A DNA stretch of 64,000 bases. Source: Platynereis dumerilii. Taxonomy: Eukaryota; Annelida; Polychaeta; Phyllodocida; Nereididae. Below are positions 1 to 10,336 of the stretch, piece by piece; within the stretch, counting starts at the first letter, position 1, and each line of letters begins with the position of its first letter. The notes under the pieces are model-generated. The model was not told the origin of the DNA, did not search any database, and worked only from the letters and a program-made list of their open reading frames with translations. The DNA lies in contig JAPTHN010000003.1 in the NCBI GenBank assembly GCA_026936325.1, positions 38,084,011 to 38,148,010 of the forward strand, given 5' to 3'. The position numbers and the translations under genes were made by a program.

Positions 1-1122
1 TTAATCTGAAAATGCATCTTATTCAGTTCATTGTACTAAAATCTAAGATTTTCATATGTGTGTAATGGTTGAAGTCATTCATGTAATACTAACAAATATA
101 TATTGATTTTTTTTAAAATAAGTATTGAAAAGATTCATAATTGCCTTATTTTGCAAGTAATTATTACATTTTGGTCCTTGTGGGGTAAAAGCGGAATGAC
201 ACTGTTTGAACAAGCACTGGGTGATAGCAGATATGCATGATTGGTTCCACTAGATACAGGTGTGTGTAAAGAACCAACACTTACAGGCTTTTATTTAAAA
301 AAAAGAAATCAAGTTTTATTAATATTAGGCCTAATTAGCTTAACTTGATTGTGGAAAAAAATTATTGAAAAGGAAAAGGCCATGGTATACAATTAATGCA
401 TAATTACAATTACCTGTTAGGCTGTACTTATTATTACCAGGTTTGCATACAAATTATTAAATTAGGGGGAATTCCCATTTTATGAGGGGTATTGATACAA
501 TAACTGTAGAAACAAAATATTTCATATTTTACATGCCTATAAAATCATGGTTTAGTGTGCTATTCTTATGTTATAATTAATGTTTCTACCAGGTTACTAA
601 AACACTAAATCTTGATTTCTCAAACTTCAGGTGAAATGCCAATTGTTATAGGGGCATTGACTCAGTTGCATTGTCCTTGTCTTGAGACAACAATGGTGGT
701 CCAACAATAGATACCCCTATGCAGTTATATTATACATGCACTTCTTATCTATTATGTATAATGTTGGCCTATTACTATCACATTCTAATGTTATTAATGC
801 AATCCTCTTCAAGAATATTTCCACAATTCTGCAAAAATGCAGAAGGTTGATTTTTCTAACTTTGGTATAGATCTACTTATGACTGAGAACAGATGAAGGT
901 CCAATAACTTTGGATATTCATTTTCAATTGGAAAAAGAACAACAAATTTGATTTACTAATAAGCCTATACATATTATTGATGTTACATAAACTGATATGC
1001 TCAAGTTTAGGAATTATGTAAAATATGCCAATTACTGAATGTCATCTATATCACTATATTTTCCCTAAATTAAAAAATATATATACCTATGTAACAGAAA
1101 ATACTGACAGATTCTGAAGTTT
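1..1122. other. non-coding stretch, nothing recognised
   Basis: AT-rich sequence without a convincing exon, repeat boundary or RNA gene. One stretch near 165-235 stays open for about 24 codons on the plus strand, but it has no good splice sites and ends in a stop, so it is not called. If the exons at 1513 and 1751 are real, this stretch is probably intron of the same gene. Confidence 0.4.
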
Positions 1123-1341
1123 GCGGTCAATTGCGGTCGTATTCTGACCGCATGGATTGGCAGCCCCGCCCCGCGACCGCTTGGCCAAAAGTGTGACCAT
1201 GACCGCCCCGCCACGCAAAGGTCTCAACCATACCGCGACCGCCCCGCACCGCATGCGGTCAAGAAAACTGTGACAGCACCGCCCCGCGGGCTGAGGTCCT
1301 TGCGGGCGACCGCATTGCGGTCTGACCGCGCAGGGCTCTAG
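1123..1341. repeat. GC-rich GCGGTC-repeat element (MITE-like)
   Basis: A sharply GC-rich island in AT-rich surroundings. The word GCGGTC or its complement GACCGC occurs about ten times, in both orientations. The right edge reads CAGGGCTCTAG, which resembles hAT transposon termini. The left edge is less sharp. No transposase is present. The minus strand is open for about 100 codons, but the peptide is Arg/Gly/Pro-rich and follows from the GC repeat, so no gene is called. Most likely a small non-autonomous hAT-like element; the family is inferred from the end sequence only. Confidence 0.5.
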
Positions 1342-1512
1342 TTCCTTCCTTATTATCATTATAAAATTGGAGACCTCCTTGAAACTGTCCATTTCTTATC
1401 TTGAGTGCAAATTTATTGGTGGTATCATCCCAGTTCTGGAAATCAAGTAAAAATAACTTGTTTATAGGCCATTGTAATTGTTGTTCTTAGTGTAATTTTG
1501 CTATTTTTTTAG

Positions 1513-1659
1513 GATAAATGCCTTTGACCCTAACCAGACTGACCAGTTCCAACAAAACAATTTACCAGGACAACAATCTGTTTATTGTTACATCATCAGC
1601 AGCATAAATGACCCAGTAGGCAGTAAGCTAGGGAAGCACATAAATGTCCCTTCAGTCCG
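1513..1659 (+). CDS. internal exon of an unrecognised host gene
   Basis: This 147-base segment is bordered by a pyrimidine-rich acceptor (CTATTTTTTTAG) and a donor (G|GTAAGG). It is open in one frame: 1 + 48 codons + 2 bases. It encodes a hydrophilic peptide starting INAFDPNQTDQFQQ and ending GKHINVPSV. The two leftover bases CG join the first base of the next exon at 1751 to give Arg and keep the frame open, which is the main support for the call. The protein family is not recognised. Upstream exons were not found and may lie before the window. Base composition is less AT-rich than the flanks, as expected for coding sequence. Confidence 0.55.
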
Positions 1660-1750
1660 GTAAGGGTTAATTAAACAGGACAAGTCTCATTGAAGTGGAT
1701 TTCCTTTAAAGCTGTACCTGTAATTTGTGTTTCCTTTTGCTTCATTTCAG

Positions 1751-1806
1751 AAATAAAAATCAACTCACTGCAAGAAAGCCTTCATCATGGGTTGTCATAC
1801 ATTCGG
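1751..1806 (+). CDS. exon of the same unrecognised gene
   Basis: A 56-base exon with acceptor TTGCTTCATTTCAG and donor CGG|GTAATT. Read in phase with the exon ending at 1659, it gives Arg followed by NKNQLTARKPSSWVVIHS with one base left over. The intron between the two exons is 91 bases. The combined fragment of about 67 residues contains no stop. If the donor were skipped, the frame would stop three codons later. No domain was recognised; identification needs a protein search. Confidence 0.55.
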
Positions 1807-2034
1807 GTAATTTTTGATGGCATCAAAGGAGATACAGGGTTTTTATATCACATTTTATGTGAACTGTAATTTTTAAGGTTGTTGTATGGGAGCAATACTA
1901 AAAACGATAATCTTTGAAGAAATGTTAACCTTGACCATAGATTATTTTGATGCTGTTTTATCATACTTTTCATTTCAAATAATTGGTCAAAACTGTTTTG
2001 CGAGCAAAATTTGAATTTTTGCTCGACCTTTCAG

Positions 2035-2045
2035 TTTATCCTTAG
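2035..2045 (+). CDS. possible terminal coding exon
   Basis: An acceptor with a short pyrimidine tract (CGACCTTTCAG) at 2034 would join the base left over at 1806 and give Val-Tyr-Pro-stop. The exon is tiny and the call rests on phase and on the polyadenylation signal about 215 bases downstream. An alternative is that the real next exon lies elsewhere. Confidence 0.25.
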
Positions 2046-3839
2046 AGTATTCTGATTGAATATAATATTTAAATAATATACATTTGATGAGGCATCCAAA
2101 ATCAAGGAATCTTAAATTCTTTAAAGGAATTGTGAATCAGTCCCATTTCGATAGCTATTGTAGTTCATGAATATTGTAGTTATTGAATGACTTTAGACTT
2201 CATAGTGATAAGCAGAAACTGTGATAAGTTGGTGATTCTCTGATGGACAATTGAAGAGAAATAAAGATATTTTGTAAACAAATTTTGCTATTGTCAGTTG
2301 TTGTTTTATATTAGATATTTACACACAAAGCAAGTTTGGGAAATAGATTATGTGATAGACTTCACTGGAATGTGAATGACTGATATCCAACTCCAATGGT
2401 GGCAAAATCTCAATCTACACGCAGTGTACATGCCTATCTATTTGTCTATCTATCTGTCTATCTAACTAATGTCTCAACATCTACTAACTATCTATAACTG
2501 TAAAGCCCTTTCAAATGCATTGCATCAAAATAAATGCGATCAAACATTCACCGACAAACAATAAAATATTTTTTGGTCACGAAAAGTCAAATGCAAACAT
2601 GAAAAAAAAAAAATTCTGTACAGTAGGATTCACAGTTATCATAGAATGTACAAATAAATGAAAAATGCTTTCTCATATTGCACAAGCATTTTAACTTTTT
2701 CCTTTAAACACTTACGCTTGAAAAATTGGTATTTGCTATTTTCATACCTACATCTAATCCTGAAAAAATCCGTTATTGAGTAAGCTAAATAACCCCAATG
2801 CACATACACTTTTCCGTCATCAGCATGGGAATGAACTGCATGATGCACACCAGTAAATCTCTCTATGGAGCAGAACAGAAGCCCATTTTTTACCCTCAGG
2901 GAAAGTTTGCCTTTATGCTTTGAGCTTTTCTGATTAATGACACACGTCAGAGGAGATCAAATTGCGAAATTGTTGATAATAGCAGAATTAACAATATTAC
3001 CATAAGGCATGGCTCAGACATTCTGAAGAGAGTTTGCAGTTTACTCATATAACCAACCAATGGCAATGAAATTCCTATCATGTTCCAATTTGCATTTGTT
3101 TGTTTCTTCAAAGCATCAACGAATATATTCGTAAAAATAATGATATATAATTTATACAACAATTTAATGTTTCTACAACCAATTTTAGAACATTTAATTG
3201 CTGGCTATTTGAAAATCCTAATTATTCCAGCATTTTGATAAAGAGTGTACATGTTGTGCAGACACTCAACATTGGGTATAACATAATAATATAAGGTTGG
3301 TGTTCATCATGTATTATGCCAGATACATGTACAACCTGCAGGCAACTTCCATTATGTTTACAAATATGTGGTCTATGATCTTTTGTGTGTGAAAATGAAT
3401 ATATGCCTCATGATACACTTGCTTAATTCATCCAGCATCATAGGCATGCTGAAATAATACGGTATTGCAGTTTTATATAATGGATCGACATACAACTTAA
3501 CATTAATAGGACGCACATCCACTGGCATTACTGTCATGCATTTAAAAAAATGCTTGTCATATACCGGTTTATCCACTCACCTCACTTACACTCAATCTAT
3601 AAACAGGATTTCCGACTCGTGGCTTGAGAATCAATGCTTCTCCTTGGGACAACATTAGTGCAATGATTCTTCAACTAGAAATCTTGAGGGTGTTGCCAAC
3701 CTTGTACAATGTACATCCTGCCATTGCAAGGTTCGTTTACACTCACCCTGCCGACAGACTTTACAAAATGCTACAATTTTCCAATGTATTGTCAGCTTTT
3801 TTCTGGTGAAATTTAAATTATTGTTTGTGGTTTTCTTTA
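2046..3839. other. non-coding; first traces of the long tandem unit
   Basis: No gene is seen. A (TCTA)n-like simple repeat lies at about 2434-2468. At 2860-3030 there is a diverged copy of the block ending in 'tttgagcttttctgatt', which recurs at 7.9, 18.6, 29.5, 58.0 and 63.5 kb. At 3400-3450 a diverged copy of the 'catgatacactt...catcatagg' block is present (better copies at 12.16, 23.71 and 34.87 kb). These two blocks are far apart in the other units, so the intervening part has been lost here. Confidence 0.5.
2260..2265 (+). terminator. candidate polyadenylation signal
   Basis: AATAAA followed within about 40 bases by a T/G-rich run (TTGTTGTTTTATATT). It would end the plus-strand gene represented by the exons at 1513 and 1751. 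Confidence 0.3.
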
Positions 3840-4172
3840 CAGCGAAACACTTTGTGAAAATGGCACTTGGTGTGTAATCATGCTGATGATTTGTCATGAT
3901 CAAACCCAATACTTCCAATGTTAATTTGATTGAAGGAGGCTTATCCCACTTGTCTGTGACAGCCAAACAAAAGGATTAATCATCTGATTTTCACTCTAAA
4001 ATTTGTTATGTGAGTTCTAATGGCTTACTCTTGATCATGACTAATCAAGCAGCCTCTATGTTTCCCATGTTGAAAGTAGAGAAGATGACACTTCATCGGC
4101 TATCGTGAGTCACGAAGTGCCATTTTCACAGTGCCACAGTCCACTTTAATTCTATATCAAAGTGTTTCGCTG
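3840..4172. mobile_element. TIR element, mariner-like MITE with TA duplication
   Basis: Inverted ends CAGCGAAACACTTTG... and ...CAAAGTGTTTCGCTG are flanked by TA on both sides (3838-3839 and 4173-4174). The repeat continues inward with 'TGAAAATGGCACTT' on both arms, offset on the right arm by an extra 20-30 bases. The 333-base interior has no coding capacity. A TA target duplication and short TIRs fit the Tc1/mariner superfamily; no autonomous partner is in the window. Confidence 0.65.
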
Positions 4173-4724
4173 TAAAGAAACTCATTGAAAACAAACAGGG
4201 AACAATGAAACACTCAAGCATTTAGTCAATTGCTTTGAGTGATCCTAAACTGTTAATTATGTCTGTCACACAAGAGGAAAATTAAAATCTTTTTGTTGCA
4301 ACTTCATGAAGCAGGGGTCAGTGTTACGATAATTTTGCTACATGTTTGCTGTGTCAAAATTGTGTTGTTTAATACTGTTTCATCATCTATGTGTTTGGTG
4401 TTTGCTGTTTTCATTGTCTGCCAATTTGGCACTGGTCCTTTGTCCAGTTTCCTGCAGTTTGCTGTCAATGATGCGTGATAAAGTTTTCACAGTTCATTCT
4501 TGTTGAGCATGTCAAACATTGCACATTCATTTCATTCTCATTTGATAACTCAAAGATTCAACAATAATATTGGAATTTTCATGATGCGTACTGAAGTGTC
4601 AGTTAAGTTGTTTACATTATAAATCCATAGAATTAATTTTTATGCAAATTTGTGTGTTGCTGTTATTTACCAGTTCATGATAAATATGTATGAGGTATTT
4701 AGACAAGATATTTCTTTACTGTAG

Positions 4725-4812
4725 ATTCACCAATCAAACTTCAATAAAAACTCCAATAAAAACTTCAATCAATCAAACTTCAATCAATCAATCTTCAGTC
4801 AATCAGTCATCA
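4725..4812. repeat. CAAT/TCAATCAA-rich simple repeat
   Basis: Imperfect reiteration of TCAATCAA and CTTCAAT words. It is simple sequence and not a spacer-repeat array, because there are no constant-length spacers. Confidence 0.6.
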
Positions 4813-7404
4813 ATAATTTCAAAATTGCGTGAATAAACAGTGCATCAGATTAAACACTAGTCCTGTCTTCTTTGGCTACTCTTAAAAGCTTGTTGTGAAA
4901 AGAGAATTCCTGAGTATGCATCACCTGCATAGTTTAAAACAGCAAATTTGAAGGCAGTTACTTAGGAACATTGCTCTGCATTTTGGACATAGAGATTGAT
5001 GTTGACTCTACATGCCACGGAATTCAGGAGCAGACTTATCTCTGCACCGTCCCTTTATCATTGATTAAAAAAGGTTGAAGTTTTTTCCAATGAAGGATGA
5101 TTTTCATGAAAGCAGTTGAACATTCCCTTATCAAAATTCCATGAAGTTGGTCTATTAAAAATCTCATTTTAAATTTTGCACAGTTACTGGTGATTTAATT
5201 ACTACACAATTCTAAGGTTCTATACACACTAAATGCATAGCATTTTTGCTTTATCTGATTGGTTTAGGAAAATAGGACATTTTCAGGCACATGTCAATAT
5301 GAATTTAGATATTGACTTTCACATAATTAAATATCCTTTTTCTTTAAATTCATCCGATAAATTGGCTGTGAATTTGACATTAAAAAATGATGGCATACAT
5401 GGTAAAACTTCTTTTTTTCTTAACATCTTCAGATAGCTGCATCATATATACTGGCCGCTTTTTCTGTGTTGAGCAAGAACACTTTTTATTTGAAAATTGT
5501 ATTTATGCAACCTAATAGATATATTTTAATTGTAAATGATATATCATCTTGAAGGTTTATTTGATTAAGGTCCTATGTAGTTTCTAGTTTGACTTGTTTT
5601 GCTTAAAAAAGCAGAACCTAGTCTGGAAGTTATATTAATTCCAGGAAATTTCGTTTTCCAATTTCCTGCTACAGACATTAATATAAAAACCAAATTGGAA
5701 GTTAGATGCAGTCAGATACCTAATTTCCGCTATGGAATTTGAGAGATGCAGAAAGTTAATTTTGGTTGTTTTCCATTTTTTTGTAACTTGATTAGCAACG
5801 CGAGTAGTGAGAGTGTTATTGTTCTCTGGGTAAAATAATTATTTGAAACATAATGAAGACTTAATCCTGAAAACAACAACAGAAGAACAGGGAACCCATT
5901 TTGTCCCCATCCATATTAATGCTTGTGAGTGTAGATAAAGTAAGTTTACAATTTAATTTGCTGATTTAAAAAGTCAACTTAATAATATTAAAACGGATCA
6001 TATAATGGCCTTGATATTATGCAGCAGATCAGCCTATTTGTCGTTATTTTCTGTAGGACTCTTACAAATAATATACGTACTTGGATTCTCTGAAAGTATA
6101 TAAAAATGTCATTGTATCCCTTTGAGATAGTGATGGCAGAAAACTACAATTGCAAAATGAGATAGCCATTGATGCTCTGTTGCACATTGCCTGTGAAAGG
6201 AAGGGGGAAAAAGGATTATGTTCACATATTTTGCACTTCACAACAAGAGCAATATATCCTTTATCGGATTTTTATATCCTCTTTTGCCTTTATGGACATT
6301 TTTGTTGTTTTAGTTTTTATTTCCCAACCGGCTGCAGATCGTGATCTATTTTACATAATACAGGAAGTCAGCTCCTGACAGCAAAGTAAACACCAGGTTC
6401 AAATAAAAGCTGAGCCTCGATCATAAAACTCCCATGCAATATAAGACTACAGGAACGTTAAAACTTCAAATTCTGCTCCTAAGTGCCTGTTCTCATTCCA
6501 AATCATTTGAAATAAATATTGGTATTTAATTACACAAAGATAATGACAATGAAACATTTTAGATACTAACTGTAAGGGAAATCTGGTACTAAATGCTTCA
6601 TCAATATAAAATATCATTTGGAAATATTTCTGAAAGAAAAAAAAATCTTATATTAATGTTATTTAACTTTTGACTAGAGATATAATTTATGTATCATTTC
6701 AGTGCACTTTTATTCAAGACTGTAGGAGCCATCCTTAAGACAAGAGTTTATCTGTACGCCTCACTAGTAAAAAGGACTTGACCACATTGCTCTTACCACA
6801 TTTAGTGTAGGAGTTCACTTCCTTTTTGCACCAGTAACATGCCCTGGGTTAACAGCTGAAGCAATAGTTCAGCAAGTCTGCAACTAGCTCCTGGCAACCA
6901 ACACCTCTATGCTCTTTTTAGGGCTTGTTACCCTCAAATGGTGTCAGTTGCCATGGTTACACTAAACATGCTTAACATGTGATGTCGTAAAAACAGGAGG
7001 TTGATTAAGCATCCCACTATTTGGCATTGGGCAGGCTCCTGGCAGGAAGAATTTTGCACCTGTTTTTGCAGCTCTGTGCAAATATCTGCCTTTCTGATGC
7101 TGGCATGCTGGCATGCTGCACATATATCAGTTTGCAGATGTTGATAATATCGAAGCCGCAGCAGCATCGTGCTAATTCTTGTTGGATATATCACACAATA
7201 AAAAATAACATTTCAGACACATATGTGGCCAATACTTCAGACCGCAATTTGCAGTTACATCTTAATATGATTGATCAATGAAAAGTTAAGGTAGAGAGTA
7301 ATTGGAGTGGAGAGTTGATACTTGCTGCCAACTAAAATTAAACTGACAAACAATTAAGTGGGATATACGTGTAAACTGACAAAATAGGCAAAATACAAGA
7401 ATGA

Positions 7405-7829
7405 CTCGTATTTGCGAGACTTTCAACAGGAGGTTCACACAGGGCAAAAGGTCACTCCAAGGCTTTAACATGGCAGTCTTCACCACTTTGGCATAGACCT
7501 GCTTTATCTCTCTTATGCTCATCACAGATTCCCTCCCACCCTACGAAAAGAACAACACTTCCTACTATGACAACCGCAGCAGCGATTGTGTCATCCAGAC
7601 CATCACCCCTCCATGATGTATTTGTGGCTCTAAAGATACAACAACACCCAGTAAGCTCACCCTCCACTGGACTAAATTCAATAACAATCACAACAATTTC
7701 ACAACAGGAAACTGTATCTTCAAACATTTCTGATGCCCTTCCTTCTTTGAATACTGTTGACTGAAAATTGACGTTTTCTGATATTCTTGTAACTCCGTGA
7801 AATTTAATAATCAAATTGAATAGCTGCAA
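7405..7829. other. mid-GC open block with frames on both strands
   Basis: GC content is higher than in the flanks, and the block is absent from the homologous position of the other units. On the minus strand a frame runs 125 codons. After an acceptor-like site (cgtcaattttcag, exon from about 7763 downward) it encodes a stretch with a plausible membrane segment (IAAAVVIVGSVVLFVGW) followed by a Cys-containing tail and a stop. On the plus strand, shorter overlapping frames also read like protein, for example one ending YYDNRSSDCVIQTITPP before a stop. The two strands cannot both be coding here. It may be an exon or a decayed retrocopy of a host mRNA. I do not recognise the protein. Confidence 0.25.
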
Positions 7830-8981
7830 TGTGCTGATACCTTTCCTGCCATCGGCATGGGAATAAGCTGCATGCTTTGCTGCAGTACATCTGCCTATGG
7901 AGCAGAGCGAAAGCCAATTTTTTACCCTCAGGAAAGGTCTGCCTTAACGCTTTGAGCTTTTCTGATTGATTACACATGTCAGCAGAGAGCAAATTGCCAA
8001 AAGGGTGATAATAGCAGAATAAACAATATTATCACAAATAAAGGCATCGCTCAGACATTGCTTCTAAGAGGAGTTCTAGTTGCAGATTTAACAGACGACA
8101 CAATGATGTTATGAGGTTGTCACTGCCAATATGTTTGTTTCATCATTTCTTGTTTCTTCTATGCATCTTAAAAATGCTCCTACTGTAGCCTATTGATGTT
8201 GCTTTGATTAGATTCATTCAAATAGAAAGAAACGCTGACAAGATGATGGCAGTGCAAATTATACTTCTATTCGTTTCGCCTATCTCTCAAATTATTCACC
8301 CAGTCATCACTTTTATTTGTCAGTCACTTTGCTCATCAATCAGAGACAGCTATACATTTATCAGCAAAAGACTGCTAGCAAGTAAAACAGCATAGAGTTT
8401 TCATCACTTCCAAAAAACTGTCACCAAGAACTGTGTCTAACTCACCAAGAACAGGCCTGTTTGTAGTGTTGCTCTCCTATTGGGAAATGTCAGAGCGAAA
8501 ATCCAACCCGTCATTGTTAGGTCTTATTTACTATCCAGTGACATCACTTCCTGGGGGTAATGGCTTTCCTACCCACAGATGGTGCCCCAAGTGCTCTCTC
8601 CTTAACCTGATCTCAAGCAAGATCTGGCAAAACCTTCAGTATATGGAAAGGCTAACAGGGCATAGAGAGATGGAGTATATTCATGTTTATGAAACTTGAT
8701 TGATGGATTTATAGAGGGCCTTTTGCATTTTGGGCTTTCTGTAATACAGTTGCATACTATTGGACAGTGCAATGGCCTGTCCGTTTGGTCACAAAACCAT
8801 GCCTGCAGGCGATCAGAAATCAGCAACCCAATATTTAGCTTTCACTCATAAACGTATTGCAACTTTGAACAGCAAACCAACTGTGCAGTCCAACTTATAT
8901 CTGGGACAGGCCTGTTGCTCTGCTATGTGAGAATGCCACCTGTCATTGTTTGGGCTCTATTAGGTCTTATTTACCTTCCAG

Positions 8982-8994
8982 TGACGTCACTTCC
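8982..8994 (+). promoter_or_regulatory. CRE-ETS composite motif in a repeated block
   Basis: TGACGTCACTTCC joins a CRE half (TGACGTCA, bound by CREB/ATF proteins) to an ETS core (CTTCC). The same block recurs with the motif at 8539 (TGACATCACTTCC), 21554 and 32042 (TGATGTCACTTCC), 19183 and 30213 (TGAGGTCACTTCC) and 58692 (TGACGTCACTTCC). Three of the variants differ only by CpG to TpG or CpA change, as expected from methylation decay. The motif suggests the ancestral unit carried a promoter here; this is inference and no transcript start can be seen. Confidence 0.35.
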
Positions 8995-9552
8995 TGGGGG
9001 TAATGCCTTTCCTACCCACAGATGCTGCCCCAAGTGCTCTCTCCTTAACCTGATATCGGGTAAGACCATCTGCATTGGGCTATAGCACAGCTGAAAGGGT
9101 ATAGAGATAAGGTATATTAACAAAGAAGTATTTGGAGCAAAAGGGCTAATTTAGCAATTCAGGATGTTTTTGTTTTTATTCCGTAATTGAAAAAACCATT
9201 TTCCGCTTCAAATAGGAGGCCTATTATATGCCTGAGTGTAAACGCTGGTAGTGATGTCAGAGATATTCTGGAGTTAATTAGATTGCTATCACCTTCCTAC
9301 ACAACTTCCATGTATATGGATGCACACCAACTTGGATAATATCATTTGAATTACAAGTTGTTGAAGCTGTCTACCTACTCCATCTTGTTGCCGTCAATAT
9401 CTATCTACACTTTATACAGTTTGGCATCTTAAACTACATCTCGCTGATACATTACATATGCATTCACAGCTAAATCTAATAGAAGCTGGATAAAGTGGGC
9501 TAAATATACATAAGACACTATTGAATAGGCATTAGGCAAGTGTGTGGCTTTC

Positions 9553-10263
9553 ATGTGGAACAAGACAGAAATGACCGATCTCAACAAAATCCTAGACAAT
9601 ATCCTGAAAAGAATCCTACTAACACCCACCTCCACCCCGAGAGAAGCAATATACATCGAAACCGGGCTACTGGACATTGAGCACACCATATTGAAGGACA
9701 AAACAAACTACATGGCATCGATAGAAAAGAAAAACAATAGCACCCTAAAATCGACCATAATGAACGAGGAAAAGAAATCCTGGACAGAAAACCTAAAGGA
9801 AATACAAAAAGAAAAATTCAAAGACAATGTAATCAACAACGAACTGTCAAAACACACAATCAACAAGTTAACAAATAAAGTGTGGATAGAAACCCTAGTA
9901 CAAGAAGGACAGAAGAAGTCGAAGGTAAAATTCCTTATAGACAATAAAAACGACCAAGCTAAAAGAGAAACATATGTAAACCACCTCAACAGAATGCAAG
10001 TAAGTGCTATCTTCAAGGCAAGGACAAGAATGGTCCCTGTTAAAAATAACTACAAAAACAAGTACACCAACAACAACTGCCGCTTCTGCAAGAACAACAC
10101 GGAAACACAGCAACACATACTTGAGGAATGCGCTGACATTGACAGATCAAAAGCTCCAATAACAACAATGGGTGAAATATTCTCCACAAACAAGGAAGTG
10201 CTCAAAGAAGCAAGCGAAAAACTAATCAAAACAATAAAATACCTCACTGAAAATAACCAATAA
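9553..10263 (+). CDS. LINE ORF2 C-terminal fragment with zinc knuckle
   Basis: About 237 codons are open from the truncation point to a TAA at 10261-10263. The protein starts inside the region after the reverse transcriptase palm (a leucine-rich stretch with TPTSTPREAIYIETGLL) and is Lys/Asn-rich. Near residue 180 it has C-x2-C-x8-H-x4-C (CRFCKNNTETQQHILEEC), the C-terminal zinc knuckle typical of several LINE clades. No catalytic YADD or FADD motif is present because the 5' part was never inserted. The ATG at 9544 belongs to host sequence, so this is not a functional gene. Transcription would have to come from outside. Confidence 0.65.
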   Translation: MWNKTEMTDLNKILDNILKRILLTPTSTPREAIYIETGLLDIEHTILKDKTNYMASIEKKNNSTLKSTIMNEEKKSWTENLKEIQKEKFKDNVINNELSKHTINKLTNKVWIETLVQEGQKKSKVKFLIDNKNDQAKRETYVNHLNRMQVSAIFKARTRMVPVKNNYKNKYTNNNCRFCKNNTETQQHILEECADIDRSKAPITTMGEIFSTNKEVLKEASEKLIKTIKYLTENNQ

Positions 10264-10336
10264 ATGTACAACCATCTCTTATTTATAGGAGACGGTAACC
10301 CACCAGATGTGGACAAGTACACTAAAGAAGAAGAAG
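9553..10336 (+). mobile_element. 5'-truncated LINE, reverse transcriptase C-terminus
   Basis: A clean insertion into tandem unit 1. Sister units at 22.10 and 33.02 kb read straight through the site ('gtgtgtgccttttctgtggc'). Here the same sequence is split with TTTC on both sides (9549-9552 and 10337-10340). The insert ends in an AAG-repeat tail (AAAGAAGAAGAAG). It is the 3' end of a non-LTR retrotransposon, and its orientation is given by the frame and the tail. Only about 0.8 kb was inserted, as is usual for target-primed reverse transcription that stopped early. The clade is not certain. Confidence 0.8.

Larger units (their letters stand above)
2860..8780. repeat. tandem unit 0 (partial, decayed)
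   Basis: Contains, in order, blocks homologous to the later units: 4930-5050 (matches 12.28 and 23.85 kb), 5600-5790 ('gttatattaattccaggaaa', matches 12.61, 23.99 and 35.31 kb), 6320-6420 (AATAAA-bearing block), 6860-7000 (matches 17.15 and 28.20 kb), 7850-8070 and 8470-8700. The block order is the same as in units 1 to 4, so this is one copy of a long repeat. Intervening parts carry private insertions, including the element at 3840 and the open block at 7405. No protein gene is supported. Confidence 0.55.

Noticed and set aside
1087-1392. A 101-codon minus-strand frame
   Set aside because: The peptide is a by-product of the GC-rich GCGGTC repeat.
4725-4812. A CRISPR-like array
   Set aside because: It is simple CAAT-type repetition without uniform repeats and spacers, in a eukaryotic context.
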